Shown here: positions 9,726-19,300 of the stretch, in pieces | How the letters are laid out: every line of letters starts with the position of its first letter | Position numbering within the stretch: the stretch's first letter is position 1 | From: Gemmatimonas sp. | Lineage (GTDB): Bacteria; Gemmatimonadota; Gemmatimonadetes; Gemmatimonadales; Gemmatimonadaceae | Reading direction: 5' to 3' | DNA: 64,000 nt | Assembly (NCBI GenBank): GCA_011390885.1 | Contig: JAABRO010000001.1 | Coordinates: forward strand, 62,001 to 126,000 | The notes under the pieces: generated by a model | What the model saw: the letters and a program-made list of their open reading frames with translations, nothing else | Told to the model about the DNA's origin: nothing | Database searches by the model: none | Position numbers and translations under genes: made by a program

Positions 9726-10694
9726 ATGGGACGCAAGAGCGCACTCGTCACGGGCGGAGCCGGCTTCATCGGTTCGCACGTGGCAGACCGCCTGCTGGCG
9801 GCCGGCTATGATGTGACGATTTTGGACAACCTGTCGAGCGGACGGCGCGAGAACCTCCCTGTCGCCGCCCGGTTCGTCGAGGCCGACATCAGCTCGCCCG
9901 AGGCGGCCGCGCTCGTGCGCGAGGGCGCTTTCGACGTCATGTGCCATCTCGCCGCGCAGATCGACGTGCGGCGCAGCGTGGAGGATCCGGCGTTCGATGC
10001 GCGCGTGAACATCCTCGGCACGCTGAACCTCATGGAGGCGGTGCGCACGCACAGCGCCGCGACGCGCGTGATCTTCTCGAGCACGGGTGGTGCCCTGTAC
10101 GGTGACTTCGCCGCGCCGCCGAGTGGCGAGCTGCTGGCCAAGGATCCCGAGGCGCCCTACGGGATCGCGAAGCTGGCGGTGGAGTACTACCTCGCGTACT
10201 ACGGTCGCGTGCATGGACTCGATACCGTGGCGCTGCGCTACGGCAACGTCTACGGGCCGCGACAGGACCCGCACGGAGAGGCCGGCGTGGTGGCGATCTT
10301 CTGCAACCGCCTGCTCGACGGGCGTGCGCTCACCGTCTTCGGCGATGGCACACAGACGCGCGACTACGTCTATGCCGGCGATGTCGCTGCCGCGAACGTG
10401 CTGGTGGCCGGTGCCTCGCTCCCCGCGCCCGCCCGCCTGGACGCGCGCGCCTTCAACATCGGCACCGGGGTCGAGACCTCGGTGAACGCCCTGGCGGCCT
10501 CGCTGGCCCGCGCGGCCGGCAGCGACGCGCCCATCGAGTATGCCCCGGCGCGCGCCGGTGAACTGCAGCGATCGGCGCTCGACGTGCACAAGGCGCAGGA
10601 GGTGCTTGGCTGGTCGCCGCGTGTGAGCATCGACGAGGGACTGGCCGAGACGTATCGCTGGTTTGCCGCGCACCGCGCGGGTGCGACCGCATGA
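9726..10694 (+). CDS. NAD-dependent sugar epimerase/dehydratase (UDP-glucose 4-epimerase-like)
   Basis: Extended short-chain dehydrogenase acting on a nucleotide sugar, 322 aa. The Rossmann motif GGAGFIGSHVADRLL is near residues 10-24. The catalytic YxxxK is in PYGIAKLAVEYY, the partner Ser/Thr in FSSTGGALYG, and LRYGNVYGPRQ is typical of GalE-like enzymes. ATG 9726 is preferred over an in-frame GTG at 9654, because the Rossmann strand starts just after it and the residues before it look non-coding. Its stop overlaps the tolQ start (ATGA, 10691-10694), which ties a surface-sugar enzyme to the Tol-Pal operon. The exact substrate cannot be told from sequence. Confidence 0.88.
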   Translation: MGRKSALVTGGAGFIGSHVADRLLAAGYDVTILDNLSSGRRENLPVAARFVEADISSPEAAALVREGAFDVMCHLAAQIDVRRSVEDPAFDARVNILGTLNLMEAVRTHSAATRVIFSSTGGALYGDFAAPPSGELLAKDPEAPYGIAKLAVEYYLAYYGRVHGLDTVALRYGNVYGPRQDPHGEAGVVAIFCNRLLDGRALTVFGDGTQTRDYVYAGDVAAANVLVAGASLPAPARLDARAFNIGTGVETSVNALAASLARAAGSDAPIEYAPARAGELQRSALDVHKAQEVLGWSPRVSIDEGLAETYRWFAAHRAGATA

Positions 10695-11446
10695 GCCTCG
10701 CGGCAGCCGGCACCACGTCGGCGGTCCATGCGGCGGTGCAGGTGCTCGCGCAACTCGAGACGGCGACGCCGTCCACCTGGAGCGTGCTCATCACCGATGA
10801 TCCGCTGCACAACGCGGTGCTCGTGCTGCTCGTGGTCCTCTCGTTGTTGAGCTGGGGGATCATGTTCGCGAAGCTGAACGAGTTCCGCCGCGCGGAGAAG
10901 CACGGCTTCGCGTTTCTGAACGAGTTCGAGCGAGCGGCCGGCATCGACGACGCGATGCTCGCGGCGCAGCGGTCCACGCCGAGCCCGTTCACGGCCGTGT
11001 TCGCGCGCGCGGTGCAGTTCCTCAAGCAGACTACGCCGGCACTGGCCGCCTCGCCGGATCGCGGTGCGCGACTGAGCGGCTCGCAGGTCGAGGCGCTGCG
11101 GCTCGTGCTCGACGCCGCCAGCGGCGCGGAGCGGGAGAAGCTCGGGCGCTTCATCCCGTGGCTCGCCACGGTGAGTTCGGTGAGTCCGCTCATCGGACTC
11201 TTCGGCACGGTGCTCGGCGTCATCTCGGCGTTCCAGGGCGTGGTTGCTTCGGGCTCGAGCAACCTGGCGGCCGTGGCGCCCGGCATCGCGCAGGCGCTCA
11301 CGGCCACGGCCGCGGCGCTCGCCGTGGCGATTCCTGCCGCCTTCGGCTTCAACGTCTTTGCGGCCCGGTTGAATCGCTACGACAGCACGCTCGAGGGCTT
11401 CGGCTCGGAGCTCGTGGCCCTGATGGTGCGCGAGGGGCGCATCTGA
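10691..11446 (+). CDS. tolQ: Tol-Pal proton channel subunit TolQ (MotA/TolQ/ExbB family)
   Basis: Inner-membrane proton channel subunit that, with TolR, energises TolA for outer-membrane constriction during division. It is 251 aa with three membrane segments: about residues 35-58 (LVLLVVLSLLSWGIMFAKL), 155-180 (WLATVSSVSPLIGLFGTVLG, the family signature) and 195-220. It lacks features separating TolQ from ExbB, but the tolR, tolA-like, tolB, pal, cpoB order identifies it. The start overlaps the epimerase stop (ATGA), and its own stop overlaps tolR (TGATG). Confidence 0.94.
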   Translation: MSLAAAGTTSAVHAAVQVLAQLETATPSTWSVLITDDPLHNAVLVLLVVLSLLSWGIMFAKLNEFRRAEKHGFAFLNEFERAAGIDDAMLAAQRSTPSPFTAVFARAVQFLKQTTPALAASPDRGARLSGSQVEALRLVLDAASGAEREKLGRFIPWLATVSSVSPLIGLFGTVLGVISAFQGVVASGSSNLAAVAPGIAQALTATAAALAVAIPAAFGFNVFAARLNRYDSTLEGFGSELVALMVREGRI

Positions 11447-11865
11447 TGCACGGCCGCCGCCGTCGCAGCGACCGCATGGCGGTCAACGCCGAGATCAACG
11501 TGGTCAGCCTCATCGACGTGATGATGCTGCTCATGATCGTGTTCATGATCACGGCGCCCATGCTGCAGGGCGGCGTCGACGTGCAGCTCGCGCGCGCGCA
11601 GGGGCAGCCGTTGCAGGCGAAGGGCGGTGTGGTGGTCTCGGTCGATGCGGACGGGACGATCTTCATCGATCGCCAGGCGGTGTCGCTGGTCGAGTTCGAG
11701 GGGAGCATCAAGGCGATCGCCGATCGCGAGGGACGCGACGGCGTGTTCGTGCGCGCCGATGGCCGCACCACGATGGACCAGCTTGCGCCGGTGCTCGCCG
11801 CGCTGTCGGCGAACGGCATTCCGCAGGCCGGACTCGTCTTCGAACCGGTGGGTCGTCCGCGGTGA
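11446..11865 (+). CDS. tolR: Tol-Pal proton channel subunit TolR (ExbD/TolR family)
   Basis: Proton-channel partner of TolQ, 139 aa. There is one N-terminal membrane helix with the essential Asp at its start (SLIDVMMLLMIVFMITAP), then a periplasmic domain ending in the family's typical PQAGLVFEP. ATG 11446 is given by the TGATG overlap with tolQ; a nearby ATG (MAVNAEINV) is an alternative. The stop overlaps the next gene (GTGA, 11862-11865). Confidence 0.94.
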   Translation: MHGRRRRSDRMAVNAEINVVSLIDVMMLLMIVFMITAPMLQGGVDVQLARAQGQPLQAKGGVVVSVDADGTIFIDRQAVSLVEFEGSIKAIADREGRDGVFVRADGRTTMDQLAPVLAALSANGIPQAGLVFEPVGRPR

Positions 11866-12650
11866 GCACCCTCGCCCTTGGCGATGGCCCACGCGGCGGT
11901 GGCGAGCGCGGACCGGCGGGCCGAGGGGACGCGCCGATCGCTCGCTCGCTCGTGATCTCCACGGTGCTGCACCTGCTCGCCGTGCTTGCGGTGGTGTTCT
12001 GGCCGACGGCGGAGCCGCCCGTGCGACCGCCGGTGTACCGGGTGAGCCTGATCGGTGCGCCGACCGGTCCGAAGTCGATCGGTGTCGTCGATCCGACACC
12101 GGCCACGCAGCCGGTGCGACAGGCCGAGGCGCCGAGCGGCATCGAACGGAAGCCGGAAGAACTCGTGGCGCCCACGCCCACGCGGACGCCGCCGAAGCCG
12201 GTGCCGACGGCCACGCCGACACCCTCGCGCACTGCGCAGGCCGGTCAGGCGGAGGGCGCACCGAGGACGGCTGCCACGTCGGCGCCGCGCGCGGGGAGCG
12301 CCACCGGTGGTCGCGGGTCGGATGTGGTCACCGTGAAGACCGACGGGATCGACTTTCCCGCACCTGGGTACCTGAACAACATCGTGCGGCAGGTGGAGGT
12401 CCGGTTCACGCCACCCTCCCGCTTCGAGAACCGTCCGCTGCGCGCGCTGGTGAGCTTCCTCATCCATCGCGACGGCACGGTGTCGGACATCCGGGTCGAG
12501 GAGACTTCCGGCGAGTACGCCTTCGACCTCGAGGGGCGTTCGTCGATCGAGTCGGCCGGCACGGCGAAGGCGTTCGGTCCGCTGCCCGTCGAATGGACCG
12601 ATGACGTGCTTCGCGTCTACTTCAACTTCACTCCCAAGGGAATGCGCTGA
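11862..12650 (+). CDS. tolA: TolA-like protein with TonB C-terminal domain
   Basis: 262 aa: a short cytoplasmic N-terminus, one membrane helix (about residues 28-48, VISTVLHLLAVLAVVFW), a Pro/Thr/Lys-rich periplasm-spanning region (PTPTRTPPKP...), and a C-terminal TonB/TolA-type domain from about residue 165 (RFENRPLRALVSFLIHRDG). Position in the tol operon indicates the TolA role, linking the TolQR motor to Pal/TolB. It is much shorter than E. coli TolA and lacks its long helical domain, so the spacer is TonB-like. The GTG start comes from the GTGA overlap with tolR. Confidence 0.87.
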   Translation: MSTLALGDGPRGGGERGPAGRGDAPIARSLVISTVLHLLAVLAVVFWPTAEPPVRPPVYRVSLIGAPTGPKSIGVVDPTPATQPVRQAEAPSGIERKPEELVAPTPTRTPPKPVPTATPTPSRTAQAGQAEGAPRTAATSAPRAGSATGGRGSDVVTVKTDGIDFPAPGYLNNIVRQVEVRFTPPSRFENRPLRALVSFLIHRDGTVSDIRVEETSGEYAFDLEGRSSIESAGTAKAFGPLPVEWTDDVLRVYFNFTPKGMR

Positions 12651-12654
12651 CCTG

Positions 12655-13995
12655 ATGCCTGCGCTGCCCGTTCGTTTTCCGTCGTTCCCCGCGATCGGGG
12701 CGCCGCGTGTCGTGGCCGCCCTCGCGATCGGTGCCACGCTCCTGCTGGGCGGTGCCCGGCCGGCCGCCGCGCAGGAGCGCCCGTCGGGGGTGAGCCTGAC
12801 GCTCGAGTACCAGCCGGGCCGCCGCGTCGCAATCATGGTGCTGCCCATCCGCGGCGCCGCAGGCGATTCGATCAAGACCATCCTGGAGCGCGACCTCGAC
12901 TTCAGCGATCGCTTTCAGCACGTGCCCGCGATCACCGCGCCGCCGTTCGGGCAGCCGCTCAACTACGCCCTGGTGGCGCGCGCGGGAGCGGCCGGGGTGG
13001 TGCAGGCCGAGCTGCTGCAGTCCGGCTGGCTGCGCGTGCTCCTCCACGACGTGGCGGGCAAGAAGGTGCTGCAGCAGTCCGATTTCCCGCTCCCGACCGC
13101 GGTCAATACCGACGGCTGGCGACTCGGGGTGCACGCGATCGCCGACCAGCTGGAGGAGTGGGTCACCGGACAGAAGGGGATCGCCGCGACGCGAATCGCC
13201 TTCGTGCGCGATGGCCGCGTATGGGTGGTGGACAGCGACGGTGCCAACGCACGGGCAGTGACGCCGCGCGGCATGTCGCCTTCGTGGCATCCGTCGGGCC
13301 GCTACCTCGTGTACCACGTGCTCGAAGATGACCGGCACCGACTGGCCGTGACCGACCTCGTGACCGGTTCGCAGCGTTCGCTCACCAATCAGGGGGGATC
13401 GCTCGACAACTCGCCCGCCATCTCGCCCGATGGTCGGTCGGTGGTGTTCTCCCGAAGTGTCGAGGCCACTGCCGGGCAGACGGACCTGTTCGTCATGCCG
13501 TTCCAGGGCGGAGCCACCACGCGGATCTCCGTGGCTCGGGGGAGCATCAACACCGCCCCCAGCTGGAGCCCCGACGGGCGACGCATCACGTTCAGTTCCG
13601 ACCGCAGTGGTCGCAACGAGATATATATTTCCGATGCGGATGGCACGAACGTCTCGCTGCTGACGGCCGATGCGTTCGGCGAGCGCAACCTTCGGGCCGA
13701 TCCGAGCTGGTCGCCCGACGGTCGCCTCGTGGCGTATTCGTCCGAAGTGGGGGGGCGTCGCCAGATCCTCACGATCAACCTGCGGGATCGCTCGGTGTCG
13801 CAGGTCACGAGTGATGGCCGCAACGATACGCCCGCGTGGGCGCCTGATGGACGGCACCTCGTCTTCACGTCCACCCGTGGCGGCACGGAGCAGTTGTGGG
13901 TCGCGGACACCGAGACCGGCCGCACGCGCCAGCTCACGCGAGGCGCGGGTGCGCGGTTGGCCGAGTGGTCTCCGCGTCTGTCGGTCACACCCTGA
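12655..13995 (+). CDS. tolB: Tol-Pal periplasmic beta-propeller TolB
   Basis: Periplasmic propeller that binds Pal and is recycled by TolA. It is 446 aa, standard length. The signal peptide covers residues 1-39 (ending RPAAAQ). A TolB N-terminal domain follows, then five or six PD40/WD40-like repeats with the recurring motif P-S-W-S-P-D-G-R. ATG 12655 lies 4 nt after the previous stop and gives a good signal peptide. Odd: codons at 13621-13629 read ATA TAT ATT, an AT-rich run including the rare ATA codon that also matches this window's -10 element (see findings). Confidence 0.96.
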   Translation: MPALPVRFPSFPAIGAPRVVAALAIGATLLLGGARPAAAQERPSGVSLTLEYQPGRRVAIMVLPIRGAAGDSIKTILERDLDFSDRFQHVPAITAPPFGQPLNYALVARAGAAGVVQAELLQSGWLRVLLHDVAGKKVLQQSDFPLPTAVNTDGWRLGVHAIADQLEEWVTGQKGIAATRIAFVRDGRVWVVDSDGANARAVTPRGMSPSWHPSGRYLVYHVLEDDRHRLAVTDLVTGSQRSLTNQGGSLDNSPAISPDGRSVVFSRSVEATAGQTDLFVMPFQGGATTRISVARGSINTAPSWSPDGRRITFSSDRSGRNEIYISDADGTNVSLLTADAFGERNLRADPSWSPDGRLVAYSSEVGGRRQILTINLRDRSVSQVTSDGRNDTPAWAPDGRHLVFTSTRGGTEQLWVADTETGRTRQLTRGAGARLAEWSPRLSVTP

Positions 13996-14087
13996 GGTTG
14001 CTTGGCGCGGCGGCCGGCCGCGTCGTGTTCGCTCGTTCCTTTCGCTGGCTCGCATCACCTCGTCCCACTCCTCAGGAGAGATCCAGA

Positions 14088-14648
14088 ATGCCCCGTCTGT
14101 CGCGTGTTGCCGTGCTGCTGCTCGCCGTTCCCCTCGCGCTCGGTGCCTGCAAGAAGAAGCCCGTGGCGGTGGAACCGGAGCCACAGCTGCCCGCTCAGCC
14201 GGTCACGCCGCCGCAGCAGCCGGTGGATGACGAAGCGGCGAGGCGCGCCGAAGAGGAGCGCATGCGCCGCGCGATCGAGATGGCCCGGTCGGCGCTGCTG
14301 CAGGTCATCTACTACGACTACGACTCGGACGAGCTGCGCAGCGACGCGCGCGCAACGCTCGACGACAAGCTCCGCGTGCTCAACGCCAACCCGTCGCTGC
14401 GCATCCGCATCGAGGGACACTGCGACGAGCGGGGCACGGATCAGTACAACCTCGCCCTCGGCCGTCGTCGCGCCGACCAGGCCAAGCGCTACCTGACCGA
14501 CCGCGGCATCGACGCGTCGCGCATCGAGACCACGAGCTTCGGCCGTGAGCGTCCGGCGGTGACCGGATCGAATGAAGAGGCGTGGGCCCAGAACCGCCGC
14601 GGCGAGTTCCAGATCGTCGCCGGCGGCACCGAGCTGCGCGCGCCGTGA
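14088..14648 (+). CDS. pal: Peptidoglycan-associated lipoprotein Pal
   Basis: Outer-membrane lipoprotein that grips peptidoglycan through an OmpA-like domain and binds TolB/TolA. It is 186 aa. The lipobox LALGAC puts the lipidated Cys at residue 21. After a Pro/Gln-rich spacer comes the OmpA-like domain (about residues 75-180) with YYDYDSDELRSDA and the DAP-binding region (HCDERGTDQYNLALGRRRA). ATG 14088 has a good ribosome binding site (CAGGAGAG, 7-8 nt upstream). The stop overlaps the cpoB start (GTGA, 14645-14648). Confidence 0.96.
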   Translation: MPRLSRVAVLLLAVPLALGACKKKPVAVEPEPQLPAQPVTPPQQPVDDEAARRAEEERMRRAIEMARSALLQVIYYDYDSDELRSDARATLDDKLRVLNANPSLRIRIEGHCDERGTDQYNLALGRRRADQAKRYLTDRGIDASRIETTSFGRERPAVTGSNEEAWAQNRRGEFQIVAGGTELRAP

Positions 14649-15499
14649 TCGGCACACGGTCGGGACTCGGACGTCGGCTCCTCGCGCTGGGAGGCGTCAC
14701 CGTGCTGCTCACCGGCAGCACGGGGTGCTTCGCGACGCGCGCCGACATGCGCATCCTGCAGGGTGATATCAATACGGTGCGCAGCGAGTCGCAGCGCAGC
14801 GCGCAGGCGCAGGCACAGGCGCTCGCGGAGACCGCGCGGATCCTGCAGGCCGTGAGCGATTCGCTCACCCGCCTGTCGAGCCGTCAGCTCGCGTTCGAGG
14901 GTGATGTGCGCGGTGAGCTGCGTCGCGTGAACGAACAGCTCATCCAGGTGCAGCAGCTGCTTGGCCAGAGCGCCTCGATCGTGCGGGCGCTGCGGGCCGA
15001 CCTCGAGACGGCCGGCCGCACGCCCATCCCGACGCCCGCGACGGTGGACACGTCCGCCGCCCCCGCCCGTGGCACGCCGCCCGCAACGGCGGCCGCCACG
15101 CCGCCCGCCGGCGGTCCGGCGCTGCCGGGCCCCAACCAGCTGTACCAGGACGGCATGGACCACCTGCGGCGCAGCAGCTACGCGTCGGCGCGCATCGCGT
15201 TCGGTGACCTCCTGCTCAACTATCCCGGCACGGACGTGGCGCCCGAGGCGCAGTACCTGATCGCCGAGTCGTACGCGGCCGAGCGCAACCTCACCGCCGC
15301 CGAAACGGCGTATGCGGCGGTGGTGAGCAAGTACCCGGATCACCCGCGCGCGCCGGAAGCGATGTACAAGCGGGCCCGCATCTTCATCGAGCAGGGCAAC
15401 ACGGCGGCTGCGCGGCCGCTCCTCGAGCAGATCATCAAGCTGTATCCGCGCGCCGACGTGGCGGAGTTCGCCAAGGAGCGACTGGCGACGCTTCCGTAA
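14645..15499 (+). CDS. cpoB: Tol-Pal cell division coordinator CpoB (YbgF)
   Basis: Periplasmic TPR protein that couples Tol-Pal action to septal peptidoglycan synthesis. It is 284 aa. The N-terminus carries a lipobox-like GSTGC at about residue 25, so unlike E. coli CpoB it is probably a lipoprotein. A coiled coil follows (about residues 35-115, rich in Gln/Ala/Arg heptads), then a Thr/Pro/Ala linker, then three C-terminal TPR repeats (LYQDGMDHLRRSSYASARIAF onward). GTG 14645 is set by the overlap with pal. Confidence 0.88.
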   Translation: MIGTRSGLGRRLLALGGVTVLLTGSTGCFATRADMRILQGDINTVRSESQRSAQAQAQALAETARILQAVSDSLTRLSSRQLAFEGDVRGELRRVNEQLIQVQQLLGQSASIVRALRADLETAGRTPIPTPATVDTSAAPARGTPPATAAATPPAGGPALPGPNQLYQDGMDHLRRSSYASARIAFGDLLLNYPGTDVAPEAQYLIAESYAAERNLTAAETAYAAVVSKYPDHPRAPEAMYKRARIFIEQGNTAAARPLLEQIIKLYPRADVAEFAKERLATLP

Positions 15500-15527
15500 G
15501 GGGGCGCGACCCGTCAGGTATCACGCT

Positions 15528-16313
15528 GTGGCAGCCACGACACCGAAGTCCACGCCGGAAGAGATGCCGTTCCTCGATCACCTCGAGGAACTGCGCTGGC
15601 GTCTGTTCAAGGTGATCCTCGCCCTCGGCGGCGGATTCGTCCTCGCGTTCGTGCTGTTGTCCACCAAGTCCATCGACCTGCTCAGCTACCTGCAGCGTCC
15701 GCTGCAGGCGATCAGTGCGCAACAGTTGGTGTACACGAGCCCAACGGACCCATTCAACGTCGTGATCTCGGCGTCCTTCGGGCTCGGGTTCTTCTTCTCG
15801 CTGCCCGTCATCTGCTATCAGATCTGGGCGTTCCTGTCGCCGGCGCTGTACCAGCACGAGAAGCGCGTGGTGATCCCGGTGATGACGGGGGCCACGCTCC
15901 TCTTCGCTGCGGGTGTGTCGCTGGCGTTCTACTTCGCCGTGCCCGTCACGCTCCGGTTCCTGCTCGGCTTCCAGACGCAGGCCTTCACGGCCATGCTCAC
16001 GGTGAAGGAGTACTTCGGGTTCCTGTTCGGCATGTGCCTCGCGTTCGGCGCGGCGTTCGAGCTGCCGATTCTCATCCTGGCGCTGACCGCGTTCGGGCTC
16101 GTCACGCCGCAGCTGCTGAGCAAGTTCCGTCGGCATGCGATCATCGCGTGCCTCGGGCTCTCGGCGATCATCACGCCCGGTGACGCGGTGAGCGCCATGA
16201 TCCTGCTGGCGATCCCGCTGTACTTCCTGTACGAAGGCGGCATCCTGCTCTCGCGGCTCGTCGTGCGGCGGCGCGCGCGCGCCGAGTCCATTCGGGGCGA
16301 GGCGATCGCGTGA
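15528..16313 (+). CDS. tatC: Sec-independent protein translocase TatC
   Basis: Polytopic receptor of the twin-arginine export pathway, recognising RR signal peptides. It is 261 aa with six predicted membrane segments. The N-terminal signature EMPFLDHLEELRWRL is conserved, as is FKVILALGGGF after it. GTG 15528 has no clear ribosome binding site, though TATCAC lies 3 nt upstream. Its partner tatA lies 14 kb downstream at 29983. The stop overlaps the lptD start (GTGA, 16310-16313), which puts Tat, Tol and LPS export in one transcription unit. Confidence 0.96.
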   Translation: MAATTPKSTPEEMPFLDHLEELRWRLFKVILALGGGFVLAFVLLSTKSIDLLSYLQRPLQAISAQQLVYTSPTDPFNVVISASFGLGFFFSLPVICYQIWAFLSPALYQHEKRVVIPVMTGATLLFAAGVSLAFYFAVPVTLRFLLGFQTQAFTAMLTVKEYFGFLFGMCLAFGAAFELPILILALTAFGLVTPQLLSKFRRHAIIACLGLSAIITPGDAVSAMILLAIPLYFLYEGGILLSRLVVRRRARAESIRGEAIA

Positions 16314-19300
16314 GCGACGTCGCCAGTCCGGCGACCGGTTCGTGTGCGGGGCTGAGCGGCTGGTCCCACGTCGCTCCGTTTGTGCGTCGATGGGCGCGCG
16401 GGCTGGCAGTCCTGCTCGCGCTGGCGGTCACCGTCGACGCCGCCGCGGCGCAGGCGCGCCCGGTGGCGCAACCGCCCGTGGGCGCCCCTCCTGCCGCCCC
16501 GCGAACCGGCGAGGAGCCGCCGACCCTCAGCCGCGACCGCGTCCTGGTGGAGTGGGCCGAACCCGACTCCGTCATGCGCGAACTGCTCGAGCGCAGTGGC
16601 TACCGCACCGTGCAGTACCAGGGCGACCGCGTGCGCTTCGAGGCGTCCACCAAGCAGCTCGTCATGCAGGGCAAGCCGTCGGCGGTGCGGCGTGACGAGA
16701 CGATCCTGGTGGGCGACACGATCATCTACGACGACGAGTCGAAGATCGTGGACGCGCTCGGCGACACCGTGTTCCTGCGCGATCCCACGAACGATGAGGG
16801 CGACGACTTCGTGGCGCGCGGCCGCATTCGCTACGACCTCGAGACCGGCGAGGGCACCACGAGCGCGTTCTCGACGTCGGTGATGTCGGGGCAGCGGCTG
16901 TACGTGACCGCGAAGTCCGGCACGCTGTACAATGACACCACGCTCGTGGGCGGGCGGCGCGTCTTCTTCCACGACGCCGACTTCACCTACTGCGACCACG
17001 CCGAACCGCATTTCCACTTCACGGCGCGCGATATCAAGTTCGTGGCCGAGCAGGTCGTCGTGGGCCGGTCGGCGGTGCTGTACATCGGCGAGGTGCCGGT
17101 GTTCTGGCTGCCGTTCATGTTCCAGGATGCGCGCTCGGGGCGGCGCAGCGGCCTGCTCACGCCGCGCTTCGGCGTGGCGGAGCTGTTCCGCAACAGCTCG
17201 AACTACCAGCGAACCGTGGAGAACGTGGGCTGGTTCTTCGCGCTCAACGACTACCTCGACTCCGAAGTCTCCATGGACTGGCGCTCCGGCGGCAGCGGCA
17301 ATGGCTTCGATCAGGGGTGGCTGCGCGGCAACACCGACATCCGCTACAAGTGGCTGTCCCGCTTCATCGAGGGCAACCTCGCCGTGTCGTACCTGGGGCA
17401 GCAGGACGGCCAGAAGAACACGTCGATCACCTGGCGGCACAGCCAGAGCTTCAACAAGGATACGCGGCTCACCGCCAACCTGAACTGGGTGCAGAGCACC
17501 ACGGTGCAGCGGCAGACGACGTTCAACCCGACGGCGTCGCTGGCCACCATCGTGTCGCAGCTCAACTACCAGACGCGCGTCGGCCCCGCGCGCATCAGCG
17601 TGGGCGGGACGCGCAAGCAGTACCCCGGGCGACAGCAGACCGACATGGATCTGCCCAACCTGAACCTCACGGCCGGCACGCTGGCCTTCGGTCCGGTGGA
17701 GTGGACGCCGAGTGTGCGCTTCAACCAGTCGCGCTCGGACAACATCGATCAGGGCATCCAGTTCGGGTTCGTGTATGGCAGGGACACGGTGGGCGCGCTC
17801 GACAGCACGCGGGTACGCGCCTCGCGGCGCAACACGAACTTCGGGTTCGATACGCCGATCAAGATCGGGGACTTCCAGCTCGGCAACAGCGTCACCATCA
17901 CCGAGCGCTTCGACGACTATCCCGAGCAGCGCATCGTGCGCGATGTGCGCGACACGTCGCTGACCACCACGCGCGTGTTCGCGCAGCGCTACTTCACGAG
18001 CATCGACTGGACGCCGTCGTTCAACCTGCCGCGCTTCTTCCAGGGCACGTGGAACGTGTCGCCGAACGCGCGGCTGGTGAACGTGGACCAGGCCGCCGGC
18101 CTCATCGTGCGCTCCGAGCTGAGCGGCGGGCGCTACGTGTCGCAGCGCAAGCGGCTCGAGTACGGCCTGTCGGCGGCGCCGACGTTCTACGGCCGCTTCC
18201 CCGGACTCGGTCCGGTGGAGCTGATCCGGCACTCGGTCAGCCCCTCCATCTCGTACAACCTCTCGCCGGCCGCCGAGGTGACCGACGAGTTCCTGCAGGC
18301 GACCGGTCGCACGCGCGTGGGTTATCTGGGCGCGCTGCCGCGCAACGCGATCTCGCTGTCGCTGGCGACCACGATCGAGGGCAAGCTGCGCGCGAAGCCG
18401 GTGGCGGAGGGGGCGACCGCCGACAGCGCCGCGGCCGACTCGCTGGACGTGCCTGGGTCGGGGCCGCGTCGTCCCGCGGCGGCGCCGGAAGGGCAGAAGA
18501 TCCGCCTGCTCGCGCTCAACTTCTCGTCGCTCTCGTACGACTTCATCCGCGCCGACACGGCCTCGTCCGGGCTCGTGGAGCAGAACTTCACGATCTCGGC
18601 GCGAACCGACCTGCTGCCGAACCTCGACTTCCGGCTCGGCTACGAGCTGTTTCAGGGTGATCCGCTCAGCGACACGGCCGTATTCAAGCCGTTCCGCAGC
18701 GACATCGGCGTGAACTTCTCGCTCGACGGCAAGTCGGGGCTCGTGGCGCTGATCGGACGGCTGTTCGGCCGCCGCGGCGACATCGAGGCGGCTGGCAGCG
18801 CCGACTCGCTGACGGTGGCGCGTCGGAGCGACTTCTCGCAGCGCGGCGGTGGGCTGTCGGCCGCCGGCGCCGGTGCGCGCGGTGCCCCGATGTCGCTGCC
18901 GCAGGCGGGGCAGGGGTGGCAGCTGTCGCTCACGTACAACTCGAGCCGGCAGCGTCCGCCCACCGGCGGCACGCAGATCGCCATCGACCCGGCAGCGCAG
19001 TGCGGCAACCTGTTCCAGCCGAACACCTTCGAGTTCGACAACTGCGTGCTCACCGCCAACCAGTCGCCACCCGCAGGGTTCGAGCCCGGCGGGTTCACGA
19101 CGCCAGGCGGACCGATCTTTCTGCGTCCCACGAACGAGAACGTGAGCGGCAACCTCTCGTTCGGGCTGACGCCGAACTGGAGCACGACCATGACGGCGCA
19201 GTACGACATGGTGCGCCGCGACTTCGGGTCGCTGCAGGTGGGACTGCAACGTGAACTGCACGACTGGAACGCCGTGTTCTCCTTCACGCGTGCGCCGAAC

